Of a DNA stretch of 64,000 nt, positions 34,214-43,623 are shown in pieces. The DNA is from Burkholderiaceae bacterium (GTDB lineage Bacteria > Pseudomonadota > Gammaproteobacteria > Burkholderiales > Burkholderiaceae_C), in NCBI GenBank assembly GCA_030123545.1, contig CP126124.1, positions 2,480,001-2,544,000 on the forward strand. Reading direction: 5' to 3'. The notes under the pieces are model-generated. The model was not told the origin of the DNA. It searched no databases and was given only the letters and a program-made list of their open reading frames with translations. The translations under genes were made by a program, and so were the position numbers. Numbering within the stretch: position 1 is the stretch's first letter; the number at the start of each line of letters is the position of its first letter.

Positions 34214-36378
34214 CAGCCCGCCACGGCTTTCCTGATCTGCTCGAGCACGTCCTTCGCGCAGGCCGGGATCGGCGTGCCGGGGCCATAGATGCCTTTCACG
34301 CCGGCGTCGTACAGGAAGTCGTAGTCCTGCTGCGGAACCACGCCGCCGACGAACACGACGATGTCGCCGCCGCCTTGGGCCTGCAGCGCCTGGATGATCG
34401 CCGGCACCAGTGTCTTGTGGCCGGCGGCGAGCGTGCTGATGCCGACCGCGTGCACGTCGTTCTCGATCGCCTGGCGCGCGCATTCCTCGGGCGTCTGGAA
34501 CAGCGGGCCGATATCGACATCGAAGCCGAGGTCGGCGAACGCGGTCGCGACGACTTTCGATCCGCGGTCGTGCCCGTCCTGGCCGAGCTTGGCGACCATC
34601 ACCCGCGGGCGCCGGCCCTGGCTGTCGGCGAACGCATCGATCTCGGCCTTCAGCCGCTCCCAGCCTTCCGCGGAATCGTACGCGGCCGCATACACGCCGC
34701 TCACCATCTGGGTTTCGGCACGATGCCGTCCGAACACTTTTTCCATGGCATCCGACACCTCGCCGACGGTGGCGCGCGCGCGCATCGCTTCGATACTGGC
34801 AGCCAACAGATTGCCTTGCCCCGAATTCGCTATTGAAGTAATAGCGTCGAGCGCTTGTTTCACCTCGGCTTGATCGCGATTTTGCTTGATCTTTTCGAGC
34901 CGTGCGATCTGCTGCGCGCGCACGCGCAGGTTGTCGACCTCGAGGATGTCGACCGGCTCCTCCTTCGCGAGCCGGTACTTGTTGACGCCGACGATCACGT
35001 CGCGGCCGGAGTCGATGCGCGCCTGCTTTTCGGCCGCCGCCGCTTCGATCTTCAACTTGGCCCAGCCGCTGGCGACCGCCTGCGTCATGCCGCCCATTGT
35101 CTCGACCTCCTCGATGATTTTCCAGGCGGCGTCGGCCATGTCCTGCGTCAGCTTCTCCATCATGTAGCTGCCGGCCCAGGGGTCGATCACGCTGGTGATG
35201 TGCGTCTCTTCCTGGAGGATCAGCTGCGTGTTGCGCGCGATGCGCGAGCTGGCTTCGCTCGGCAGCGCGATCGCCTCGTCGAAGCTGTTGGTGTGCAGGC
35301 TCTGGGTGCCGCCGAACACCGCGGCCATCGCCTCGATCGTGGTGCGCACCACGTTGTTGTACGGGTCCTGCTCGGTGAGCGACCAGCCCGAAGTCTGGCA
35401 ATGGGTGCGCAGCATCAGGCTCTTCGGGTTCTTCGGCTCGAACCCCTTCATGATGCGGCACCACAAGAGGCGCGCCGCGCGCATCTTGGCGATCTCCAGG
35501 TAGAAGTTCATGCCCACGCACCAGAAGAACGACAGGCGTCCGGCAAACGCGTCGACATCCAAGCCCTTGGCGAGCGCGGTCTTCACGTACTCCTTGCCGT
35601 CGGCCAGCGTGAACGCGAGTTCCAGCGCCTGATTCGCGCCGGCCTCCTGCATGTGGTAGCCCGAGATCGAGATCGAGTTGAAGCGCGGCATGTGCCGGCT
35701 CGTGTACTCGATGATGTCGCCGACGATGCGCATGCTCGGTCCCGGCGGGTAGATGTAGGTGTTGCGGACCAGAAATTCCTTGAGGATGTCGTTCTGGATG
35801 GTTCCCGAGAGCTTTTCCTGCGCAACGCCCTGCTCCTCGGCCGCGACCACGTAGCCGGCGAGCACCGGCAACACCGCGCCGTTCATCGTCATCGACACCG
35901 ACACGCGGTCGAGCGGGATGCCGTCGAACAGGATCTTCATGTCCTCCACGCTGTCGATCGCGACGCCGGCCTTGCCGACGTCGCCGGTGACGCGCGGATG
36001 ATCGCTGTCGTAGCCGCGGTGCGTGGCCAGGTCGAATGCCACGCTGACGCCCTGACCGCCAGCCGCCAGCGCCTGCCGGTAGAACGCATTCGATTCCTCG
36101 GCGGTCGAGAACCCGGCGTACTGACGGATCGTCCACGGGCGTACCGCGTACATCGTCGCTTGCGGTCCGCGCAGGTAGGGCTCGAAGCCGGGCAACGTAT
36201 TCGCGTACGGCAGATCCCTGGTGTCCTCGGCCGTATACAACGGTTGGACCGTGATGCCGTCGGGCGTGTGCCAGGCCAGCGCCGCCACGTCGCCGCCCGG
36301 TGCCGACTTCTGCGCGGCGCGGCGCCATTCGTCGAGGCTGGCAGGGCGAAATTCAGGATGGTTGGCGCTCATGTTCAT
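34213..36378 (-). CDS. scpA: Methylmalonyl-CoA mutase (single-chain type)
   Basis: At 721 residues this B12 enzyme interconverts (R)-methylmalonyl-CoA and succinyl-CoA. The substrate barrel includes TVQPLYTAEDT and RQYAGFSTAEESN. The C-terminal B12-binding domain has DGHDRGSK, where the His is the lower cobalt ligand, plus the later GG loop. The start at 36378 (MNMSANHPEF) fits known N termini; an ATG two codons in is an alternative. A composite GCTATT...AATAGC repeat (34829-34890) is read in frame between the barrel and the B12 domain. A GntR regulator is divergent. Confidence 0.95.
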   Translation of the reverse strand: MNMSANHPEFRPASLDEWRRAAQKSAPGGDVAALAWHTPDGITVQPLYTAEDTRDLPYANTLPGFEPYLRGPQATMYAVRPWTIRQYAGFSTAEESNAFYRQALAAGGQGVSVAFDLATHRGYDSDHPRVTGDVGKAGVAIDSVEDMKILFDGIPLDRVSVSMTMNGAVLPVLAGYVVAAEEQGVAQEKLSGTIQNDILKEFLVRNTYIYPPGPSMRIVGDIIEYTSRHMPRFNSISISGYHMQEAGANQALELAFTLADGKEYVKTALAKGLDVDAFAGRLSFFWCVGMNFYLEIAKMRAARLLWCRIMKGFEPKNPKSLMLRTHCQTSGWSLTEQDPYNNVVRTTIEAMAAVFGGTQSLHTNSFDEAIALPSEASSRIARNTQLILQEETHITSVIDPWAGSYMMEKLTQDMADAAWKIIEEVETMGGMTQAVASGWAKLKIEAAAAEKQARIDSGRDVIVGVNKYRLAKEEPVDILEVDNLRVRAQQIARLEKIKQNRDQAEVKQALDAITSIANSGQGNLLAASIEAMRARATVGEVSDAMEKVFGRHRAETQMVSGVYAAAYDSAEGWERLKAEIDAFADSQGRRPRVMVAKLGQDGHDRGSKVVATAFADLGFDVDIGPLFQTPEECARQAIENDVHAVGISTLAAGHKTLVPAIIQALQAQGGGDIVVFVGGVVPQQDYDFLYDAGVKGIYGPGTPIPACAKDVLEQIRKAVAG
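34829..34890. repeat. GCTATT...AATAGC composite repeat inside the mutase gene
   Basis: GCTATT (34829-34834) and AATAGC (34840-34845) are perfect arms. About 30 bp further lies CGATTTTGC, which also ends the copy at 48702-48767. It is in frame and changes a non-conserved part of the mutase. Confidence 0.7.
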
Positions 36379-36489
36379 CGCGTTCCAGAGTTTTCGGCGG
36401 GCCGGGCCGCGCTGCAGGCCGGGTCTGGCCCGAACCTTCCGCACCGACCCGTGATATCGGGTGCGGAGAGTTTACATCATTCATAATTA

Positions 36490-36518
36490 TTGATGCAAAA
36501 TTTTGCTTGTACTACAAT
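36490..36518 (+). promoter_or_regulatory. Predicted sigma70 promoter of the GntR gene with a palindromic operator candidate
   Basis: TTGATG (36490-36495) and TACAAT (36513-36518) are separated by exactly 17 bp. The spacer contains the perfect 12-bp palindrome GCAAAATTTTGC (36495-36506). Its position 36 bp before the GntR ATG and about 115 bp before the mutase start suggests an operator for autoregulation and operon control. This is inferred from sequence only. Confidence 0.6.
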
Positions 36519-36541
36519 TCCATCGTGCATCGAACGCTCTC

Positions 36542-37195
36542 ATGGCTGCCGTAACCGTGACCCTGACCCCCCGCGCCCTCTACGAAGAAGTGGCCGAGTT
36601 GCTGCGTCAGCGGATCTTCAGCGGCGAACTGGCACCAGGGGCGTGGATCGACGAACTGCGGCTGGCCGAACAGTACGGCATCAGCCGCACGCCGCTGCGC
36701 GAGGCGCTGAAGGTGCTGGCGACCGAAGGCCTGGTGACGATGAAGCTGCGCCGCGGCGCCTACGTGACCGAGGTGTCGGAACGCGACCTGGCCGAGGTCT
36801 ACCACCTGCTCGCGGTGCTCGAAGCCGACGCCGCCGGCGCGGTTGCGGCCGAGGCCACGCCGGCGCAACTGCGCGAACTCGATGCGCTGCACCAGGAACT
36901 GGAAGCGGCGGCTCAGCCGGACGGCAGCAATCGCGAACGCTTCTTCGCGCTCAACGAGCGCTTTCACCTGCGACTGCTGGCGCTGGCGCGCAATCGCTGG
37001 CGCGAACAGGTGGTGCGCGACCTGCGCAAGGTGATGAAACTCAATCGCCACAACTCGCTGGCCAAGACGGGCCGCATCGCGGAGTCGCTCGGCGAGCACC
37101 GCGCGATCATGGCCGCGCTGCTGGCGCGCGACGCGGCAGCGGCCGCAAAAGCCGTGCGCGAGCATTTCAGCAACGGGCTCGAAGCGGCGGCTTGA
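36542..37195 (+). CDS. GntR-family transcriptional regulator, FadR/FCD type
   Basis: This 217-residue protein has an N-terminal winged HTH (about 10-75, LRLAEQYGISRTPLREALKVLATEGLV). An all-helical FCD ligand domain follows (about 85-215) with conserved His residues (FHLRLLALA, EHRAIMAAL). Such proteins bind small acids or acyl-CoA-type ligands. It is divergent from the mutase-carboxylase operon and so probably controls it, perhaps in response to propionate or 2-methylcitrate-type compounds. Confidence 0.88.
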   Translation: MAAVTVTLTPRALYEEVAELLRQRIFSGELAPGAWIDELRLAEQYGISRTPLREALKVLATEGLVTMKLRRGAYVTEVSERDLAEVYHLLAVLEADAAGAVAAEATPAQLRELDALHQELEAAAQPDGSNRERFFALNERFHLRLLALARNRWREQVVRDLRKVMKLNRHNSLAKTGRIAESLGEHRAIMAALLARDAAAAAKAVREHFSNGLEAAA

Positions 37196-37266
37196 CGCCG
37201 TCGAGGCGCCGATGCACGGCGCCTTTCAGACATCACCCGCGGCGGATGAAACTCAATGAGACCAGT

Positions 37267-37326
37267 GGCCGCGGAGCAGGCCGTGCCCGGGCACCCGCGG
37301 ATCTGGCTCTGCCAGGCCGCTGGGTG
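37267..37326. repeat. GC-rich dispersed repeat, copy 2
   Basis: This copy matches the reverse complement of 17645-17704: both begin GGCCGCGGAGCAGGCCGTGC and end GGCCGCTGGGTG. It lies in the 193-bp gap between the convergent GntR and spoVR genes. No gene is seen in that gap. Confidence 0.75.
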
Positions 37327-37388
37327 CGCCCCCGGTGAGGGGGTTGGCGTAGCGACACGAAGTGCGCGCAGACTGGGGGTGGTTCACT

Positions 37389-38981
37389 TCACGACACCGG
37401 CGGCAGCGCCGGCGTCAGTTCCCACTGCTGCATCACCTTGCCGTGGCTGTCGACGCTCTCCAGGCGTACCTTGAAGCCCCACAACCGCGCCACATGCTTG
37501 ATGACCTCCTGTGCCTCTTCGTTCAGCGGGCGGTCGTTGTGCCGGGTGTGGCGCAGCGTGAGGGAGCGGTCGCCGCGCAGATCCACGTTCCAGACCTGGA
37601 TGTTCGGTTCGACAAAGTTCAGGTCGTGCTGGTGCGCCAGCGCCTCGCGCACATGGCGGTAGCCGGCTTCATCGTGGATCGCCGACACCTCCAGTTCGTT
37701 CTCCGAGGCGTCGTCGACGATCGCGAACAGCCGCATCTCGCGCATCAGGTGCGGCGACAGGTACTGGCCGATGAAACTCTCGTCGCGGAAGTGCCGCATC
37801 GCATGGTCCAGCGTCTGCAGCCACGGCGAACCCGCGACGTCCGGAAACCAGTCGCGGTCTTCGTCGGTCGGGTGCTCGCAGATGCGGCGCAGGTCGCTGA
37901 ACATCGCGAAGCCAAGCGCATACGGATTGATGCCGCTGTACCCCGGATGGGTGACCGGCGGCTGGTAGATCACGTTCGTGTGCGAACGCAGCACCTCGAT
38001 CATGAAGCCGTCGGTCAGCAGCCCCTCGTCGTACATCGCGTTCAGCAGCGTGTAGTGCCAGAACGTGGCCCAGCCCTCGTTCATCACCTTGGTCTGGCGC
38101 TGCGGGTAGAAGTACTGCGCGATCTTGCGCACGATGCGGATCACCTCGCGCTGCCAGGGCTCGAGCAGCGGCGCGTTCTTCTCGATGAAGTAAAGGATGT
38201 TCTCCTGCGGCTCGGCCGGGAAGCGCCTCGCCTTCTTCTCGATCTGCTTGCCGGCGACCTTGGGCAGCGTGCGCCACAGGTCATTGACCTGCTGTTGCAG
38301 ATAGGTTTCGCGTTCCTTGCGCAGCCTCTCCTCCTCGGCCAGCGAGCGCTTCTGCGACCTGCGGTAACGATCGACGCCGTGACTGGACAGCGCATGGCAG
38401 GAATCGAGCAATTCCTCGACCGCATCGAGCCCGTAGCGCTCCTCGCAGTCCGCGATGTAGCCGCGCGCGTAGACCAGGTAGTCGATGATCGAGGTCGCGT
38501 CGGTCCACATCCGGAACAGGTAATTGCCCTTGAAGAACGAGTTGTGGCCGTAACAGGCATGCGCCATCACCAGCGCCTGCATCGGCAAGGTGTTCTCCTC
38601 CATCAGGTAGGCGATGCAGGGGTCGGAATTGATGACGATCTCGTAGGCCAGCCCCATATGGCCGCGCCGGTAGCTCTTCTCGGTCGTGATGAACTGCTTG
38701 CCGAACGACCAGTGGCGATAGTTCACCGGCATTCCGACCGACGCGTAGGCGTCGATCATCTGTTCCGCGGTGATGATCTCCATCTGCAACGGATAGGTGT
38801 CAAGTCCAAAGCGCCGCGCGGTGCGCTCGATCTGCGCATGGTAGAGATCGATCAGTTCGAACGACCAATCCGATGGACATGGCAGTGGCGTATGCCCGCT
38901 CTTCGCGTCGCTGGCAGGCGCCGTCTCGGCACGCTCCCGCGCAGGATGATCGGAAAACGGCGAGGAAGGTGCGGGCGTCAT
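37389..38981 (-). CDS. SpoVR-family protein (YcgB-like)
   Basis: This 530-residue protein belongs to the SpoVR family, which accompanies PrkA and YeaH in many proteobacteria and is linked to stationary-phase and stress responses. Its biochemical role is unknown. Conserved segments include HACYGHNSFFKGNYLF and MNEGWATFWHYTLLN. The start at 38981 overlaps the YeaH stop (ATGA). It is the last gene of prkA-yeaH-spoVR. Confidence 0.93.
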   Translation of the reverse strand: MTPAPSSPFSDHPARERAETAPASDAKSGHTPLPCPSDWSFELIDLYHAQIERTARRFGLDTYPLQMEIITAEQMIDAYASVGMPVNYRHWSFGKQFITTEKSYRRGHMGLAYEIVINSDPCIAYLMEENTLPMQALVMAHACYGHNSFFKGNYLFRMWTDATSIIDYLVYARGYIADCEERYGLDAVEELLDSCHALSSHGVDRYRRSQKRSLAEEERLRKERETYLQQQVNDLWRTLPKVAGKQIEKKARRFPAEPQENILYFIEKNAPLLEPWQREVIRIVRKIAQYFYPQRQTKVMNEGWATFWHYTLLNAMYDEGLLTDGFMIEVLRSHTNVIYQPPVTHPGYSGINPYALGFAMFSDLRRICEHPTDEDRDWFPDVAGSPWLQTLDHAMRHFRDESFIGQYLSPHLMREMRLFAIVDDASENELEVSAIHDEAGYRHVREALAHQHDLNFVEPNIQVWNVDLRGDRSLTLRHTRHNDRPLNEEAQEVIKHVARLWGFKVRLESVDSHGKVMQQWELTPALPPVS

Positions 38982-40264
38982 GTCAGCGGTGCCGTCGTCT
39001 TCTTGAACAGTTCGCGAAACACCGGGTAGATCTCGGAGGCGGAGGCGATCTTCTGCATCGCAAAGTTCGGGTGCGTCTCGCGCACCGCCGTGTACTCCTG
39101 CCACAGGTTCTGGTCTTCCTCGGCGACCTGCACATAAGCAAAATAGCGGGTCAGCGGCAGCAGCCGATCATTCAGCAATTCACGGCACTTGGCCGAGTCC
39201 TGGTGCCAGTTGTCGCCGTCCGAGGCCTGCGCGCCGTAGATGTTCCACTGGTTCGACGGATAGCGCTGCTGGATGATTTCGTACATCAGGGTGAGCGCGC
39301 TCGACACCACGGTGCCGCCGCTTTCGGTCGACTGGAAGAACTCCTCCTCCGAAACCTCGGACGCTTGGGTATGGTGCCGGATGAAGATCACGTCGGTGCG
39401 CTGGTAGTGGCGCGACAGGAACAGATACAGCAGGATGAAGAAGCGCTTCGCGATGTCCTTGCGCGCCTCGTCCATCGAGCCGGAGACGTCCATCAGGCAG
39501 AACATCACCGCCTTCGCGCTGGGCAGCGGAACGCGCACGTGGTTGCGGTAGCGCAGATCGAACGGATCGAGGAACGGTATCTGGCCCAGGCGCCGCCGCA
39601 ACAACTCGATCTGCGCCTTCAATTGCGCGATTTCGGCTTCGGGCGGGTCCGGCTCGCGCAGCGCGGCCTCGAGCTGCGCCTCGACTTCGCGTAGACGATG
39701 ACGCACGTCGCCGCCCATCGCGATGCGACGGCCGAGTGCGGTGCGCATCGAGCGCACTACGTGCAGATTGGTCGGCGTGCCCTCCGAGATGTACCCGGCG
39801 CGCCGGGACTGCCACTCCGGCGCATCGGGCAGCAGTTGCGTGCGCACAAGGTGCGGCAGCGCGAGGTCGTCGAAGAAGTACTGCATGAACTCTTCGCGCG
39901 TGATCCGGAACACGAAGTCGTCCTCACCGCTGCCGTCCGGGCTTGCACTGCCGCTGCCGGTACCTCCCCCGCCACCGCCCTGCGGCCGCTCGATGCGGTC
40001 GCCCCGCACGTATTCGCGATTCCCCGGATGGACGCTCTCGCGCACGCCGCCCGGTCCGTGGCCAAACACCGGTTCGGTGACATCGTGTCGCGGCAGCGTG
40101 ATGTCTTCGCCCTGTTCGATGTCGCGGATCGACCGGCCGCTCACGGCGCGTCGCACGGCATCCCGGATCTGGTCCCGGTAGCGGTGCAGGAAGCGCTCGC
40201 GATTGCCGATCGACTTGTTCTTGCCCGACAGGCGCCGATCGATGAGCTGGTACTGCATGATCAC
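38978..40264 (-). CDS. YeaH/DUF444-family protein with von Willebrand A-like domain
   Basis: This 428-residue protein is the usual partner of PrkA. The N-terminal region includes a glycine-rich stretch (about 100-115). The C-terminal half has a VWA-like metal site DVSGSMDEARK. It is predicted to act in the PrkA stress pathway, but no reaction is known. It overlaps spoVR and lies 40 bp after prkA. Confidence 0.93.
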   Translation of the reverse strand: MIMQYQLIDRRLSGKNKSIGNRERFLHRYRDQIRDAVRRAVSGRSIRDIEQGEDITLPRHDVTEPVFGHGPGGVRESVHPGNREYVRGDRIERPQGGGGGGTGSGSASPDGSGEDDFVFRITREEFMQYFFDDLALPHLVRTQLLPDAPEWQSRRAGYISEGTPTNLHVVRSMRTALGRRIAMGGDVRHRLREVEAQLEAALREPDPPEAEIAQLKAQIELLRRRLGQIPFLDPFDLRYRNHVRVPLPSAKAVMFCLMDVSGSMDEARKDIAKRFFILLYLFLSRHYQRTDVIFIRHHTQASEVSEEEFFQSTESGGTVVSSALTLMYEIIQQRYPSNQWNIYGAQASDGDNWHQDSAKCRELLNDRLLPLTRYFAYVQVAEEDQNLWQEYTAVRETHPNFAMQKIASASEIYPVFRELFKKTTAPLT

Positions 40265-40304
40265 CTCGCGAGAGCGGCCGACCCGTGCATGCCGGCCGCC
40301 GGCC

Positions 40305-42227
40305 TCACGAACTCTTACGCACCCGCAGGTACCAGTCGCACAGCAGGCGCACCTGCCGCGGCGTGTAGCCCTTGGCCACCATCCGGTTCACGAAGTCCTC
40401 GTGCTTCTGCTGCTCGTCCGCGCTCGCCTTCGCGTTGAACGAGATCACCGGCAGCAGGTCTTCGGTGTTCGAGAACATCTTCTTCTCGATCACGCTGCGC
40501 AGCTTCTCGTAGCTGGTCCACACCGGGTTCTTGCCGGCGTTGTTCGCGCGCGCGCGGAGCACGAAGTTCACGATCTCGTTGCGGAAGTCCTTCGGGTTGC
40601 TGATGCCCGCGGGCTTTTCGATCTTCTCGAGCTCGGCGTTCAGCGCTGCGCGGTCGAACAACTCGCCGGTGTCGGTGTCTCGGTATTCCTGATCCTGGAT
40701 CCAGAAATCGGCGTAGGTCACGTAGCGATCGAAGATGTTCTGTCCGTACTCGGAATACGACTCAAGGTATGCGGTCTGGATCTCCTTGCCGATGAACTCG
40801 GCATAGCGGACCGCAAGCTGTTCCTTGATGTACGCCAGATACTTCTGCTCGATCTCGGGCGCGAACTGCTCGCGCTCGATCTGCTGCTCGAGCACGTACA
40901 TCAGGTGCACCGGGTTCGCCGCGATCTCGTGCGAGTCGAAGTTGAACACCTTGGACAGGATCTTGAACGAGAACCGCGTCGAGATGCCGCTCATGCCCTC
41001 GTCCACGCCGGCGTAGTCGCGGTACTCCTGGTAGCTCTTGGCCTTCGGGTCGGTGTCCTTCAGGTTCTCGCCGTCGTAGACCTGCATCTTCGAGTACAGA
41101 CTCGAATTCTCGGGCTCCTTCAGGCGCGTCAGCACCGAGAACTGCGCCATCATCTTCAGCGTGCCGGGCGCGCAGACGGCTTGCGCCAGCGACGAGCCGC
41201 GAATCAGCTTCTCGTAGATCTTGACTTCTTCGGAGACACGCAGGCAATACGGAACCTTGACGATGTAGATGCGGTCGAGAAAGGCCTCGTTGTTGCGATT
41301 GTTCTTGAAGGTCTTCCATTCGCTCTCGTTCGAGTGCGCCATCACGATGCCGTCGAACGGTATCGCTCCGAAACCTTCGGTGCCCTTGAAATTGCCCTCC
41401 TGCGTCGCGGTCAGCAGCGGATGCAGCACCTTGATCGGCGCCTTGAACATCTCGACGAACTCGAGCAGACCCTGGTTCGCGAGGCACAACCCGCCGGAGT
41501 AGCTGTACGCATCCGGGTCGTCCTGCGCGAAGGTCTCGAGCTTTCGGATGTCGATCTTGCCGGTCAGCGACGAGATGTCCTGGTTGTTTTCATCGCCAGG
41601 CTCGGTCTTCGCGATCGCGCATTGCTTGAGCACCGACGGGTAGCGCTTGACGACGCGAAACTTGCGGATGTCGCCGCCGTATTCGTCGAGACGCTTGACC
41701 GCCCAAGGCGACATGATGCGCTGCAGGTAGCGCGATGCAATGCCGTACTGCGACTGCAGCACCGGAACGTCCTCGGAGTTGCTGAACAGGCCGAGCGGCG
41801 ACTCGTTCACCGGCGAGCCCTTCAGCGCATAGAACGGCACCTTTTCCATCAACTGCTTCAGACGTTCGGCGATCGACGATTTGCCGCCGCCAACCGGGCC
41901 CAGCAGATAGAGAATCTGCTTCTTCTCTTCCAGCCCCTGCGCTGCATGCCGGAAGTAGGACACGACCTGCTCGATCGGGTCTTCCAGTCCGTAGAAATCG
42001 CGAAACGCCGGATAGAGCTTGACGACCTTGTTGCCGAAAATGCGCGACAGCCTCGGATCGCTGTGGGTGTCGAACAGCTCGGGCTCGCCGATTGCATTCA
42101 GCAGCCGCTCGGCCGCTGTCGCATAGACCAGCGGGTCCTTCTTGCAAAGCTCGAGGTAGTCCTCGAGCGACAACTCTTCCTCCCGTGCGTGCTCGTAGCG
42201 CGTCAGAAAATTTTGGACAACATCCAT
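40305..42227 (-). CDS. prkA: PrkA family serine protein kinase
   Basis: This 640-residue protein has an N-terminal AAA-type ATPase domain with Walker A GPVGGGKSS (about residue 113) and a C-terminal PrkA kinase-like domain. Homologues (YeaG in E. coli) respond to nitrogen starvation and stationary phase. It heads the operon with yeaH and spoVR. The region from 42228 to 42413 carries no gene; the promoter probably lies there. Confidence 0.95.
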   Translation of the reverse strand: MDVVQNFLTRYEHAREEELSLEDYLELCKKDPLVYATAAERLLNAIGEPELFDTHSDPRLSRIFGNKVVKLYPAFRDFYGLEDPIEQVVSYFRHAAQGLEEKKQILYLLGPVGGGKSSIAERLKQLMEKVPFYALKGSPVNESPLGLFSNSEDVPVLQSQYGIASRYLQRIMSPWAVKRLDEYGGDIRKFRVVKRYPSVLKQCAIAKTEPGDENNQDISSLTGKIDIRKLETFAQDDPDAYSYSGGLCLANQGLLEFVEMFKAPIKVLHPLLTATQEGNFKGTEGFGAIPFDGIVMAHSNESEWKTFKNNRNNEAFLDRIYIVKVPYCLRVSEEVKIYEKLIRGSSLAQAVCAPGTLKMMAQFSVLTRLKEPENSSLYSKMQVYDGENLKDTDPKAKSYQEYRDYAGVDEGMSGISTRFSFKILSKVFNFDSHEIAANPVHLMYVLEQQIEREQFAPEIEQKYLAYIKEQLAVRYAEFIGKEIQTAYLESYSEYGQNIFDRYVTYADFWIQDQEYRDTDTGELFDRAALNAELEKIEKPAGISNPKDFRNEIVNFVLRARANNAGKNPVWTSYEKLRSVIEKKMFSNTEDLLPVISFNAKASADEQQKHEDFVNRMVAKGYTPRQVRLLCDWYLRVRKSS

Positions 42228-42413
42228 GAAACCTCCTTCACCGGCGCCGATCGGGTGACGCCATCACCGGTAGAGATAAAACGCTCGATACCGTCCCGGC
42301 GCCTACTTCTCAATGTATACCCGCACTACGCTGATGGATAGACCAGCACCAAAGAAAAAAGTTCTAGCGGGAACTATTTGGCAAACGTTGCCGGCGCGCT
42401 CGGCATCGACAAC

Positions 42414-43487
42414 TCAAGCAGCGGCGCGGGCCGGCGCGGCGTTGTGCAGCGCGTCATGCGCGATCTTCATCACGTCGCGCGCCGGCAACGACTTGAGTCG
42501 GTGATCGCTCCACGCGCGCCGCCAGCTTCTTGCGCCAGGCTGACCCTGCCGCAGGCCCATCATGTGCCGCGCAATCGCCGCCCATGGCGTTCCGTTCTCG
42601 CTCGCCTCGCGCACCATGTACTCGACCATACTCCGTTCCACCTCGTCGCGCGTCCGGAGTCGGGCCGATGCGTCGAAGAACTCCGAATCCCAGCACGCGA
42701 GCCACCATGGATTGTGGTAAGCCTCGCGCCCCACCATCACGCCATCGAGCCATTGCAACTGCTCGGCGACCTGCTCGCTCGTCGCGATGCCGCCGTTGAT
42801 GCAGATGACAAGCGTCGGGAAATCGCGTTTCAGCCGATGCACCAGCTCGTAGCGCAGCGGCGGAATCTCCCGGTTCTCCTTCGGCGACAAGCCTTGCAGC
42901 CATGCATTTCGTGCGTGCACGATAAAGACTTTGCAGCCGGCCTCGCTGACCGTGCCGACGAAGTCGCGCATGAAACCATAGTCTTCTTCCCGATCGATCC
43001 CGATCCTGTGCTTGACCGTCACGGGAATCGTCACCACGTCCTGCATCGCCTTCACGCAGTCGGCGACCAGCCCCGGCTCGGCCATCAGGCAGGCCCCGAA
43101 CGCGCCGCGCTGCACCCGTGGCGAGGGGCAACCGCAGTTGAGGTTGATTTCAACATAGCCCCATTGCGCGCCGAGCCGGGCACAGTGCGCGAGCTCCTGC
43201 GGGTTGCTGCCGCCGAGTTGCAACGCGAGGGGCCGCTCGGCCGTCCCATGGTCCAGATGCCGCGCGACGTCGCCATGGATCAGCGCGCCGGTCGCCACCA
43301 TCTCGGTGTACAGCAGCGCGTGGTCGGTGAGCTGGCGGTGGAAGAAGCGGCAATGCCGGTCGGTCCATTCCATCATCGGCGCCACCGACAGCTTGCGGGC
43401 GTGAGCGTCGTCCGGCCGCCCAAAGGCGCTCGCGCCGCAGCGCGCCGGCGTGGAGGCGGTGCAATGGGCGATCGGCAGCGTCGACAT
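42414..43487 (-). CDS. dusA: tRNA-dihydrouridine(20/20a) synthase
   Basis: This 357-residue FMN enzyme reduces uridine to dihydrouridine in the tRNA D-loop. It shows SVAPMMEWTDRHCRFF, NLNCGCPSPRVQRGAFGACLM with the catalytic Cys, and the C-terminal GRQGQ-like MGLRQGQPGARSWRR segment typical of DusA. The N terminus is about 30 residues longer than in E. coli. The next ATG in frame lies inside the conserved region, so 43487 is kept. Confidence 0.93.
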   Translation of the reverse strand: MSTLPIAHCTASTPARCGASAFGRPDDAHARKLSVAPMMEWTDRHCRFFHRQLTDHALLYTEMVATGALIHGDVARHLDHGTAERPLALQLGGSNPQELAHCARLGAQWGYVEINLNCGCPSPRVQRGAFGACLMAEPGLVADCVKAMQDVVTIPVTVKHRIGIDREEDYGFMRDFVGTVSEAGCKVFIVHARNAWLQGLSPKENREIPPLRYELVHRLKRDFPTLVICINGGIATSEQVAEQLQWLDGVMVGREAYHNPWWLACWDSEFFDASARLRTRDEVERSMVEYMVREASENGTPWAAIARHMMGLRQGQPGARSWRRAWSDHRLKSLPARDVMKIAHDALHNAAPARAAA

Positions 43488-43623
43488 CCGGCGATTATCC
43501 CAACCGATCGCGCGCCCGGCCGCCGAGGGTAATATCCAGCGAGACCTTGCCGCACCCGATTCGAACCGGCCCGGCGCCGATCCGCCGACCGGCATCAGGC
43601 ATGTGGCCGCAGGAGACGAAAGA

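Noticed and set aside
34214..36328. Upstream extension of the meaB frame across the mutase gene
   Set aside because: The meaB protein begins at 34213 with a coupled ATG. The extension is low-complexity Arg/Gly-rich sequence overlapping scpA out of frame.
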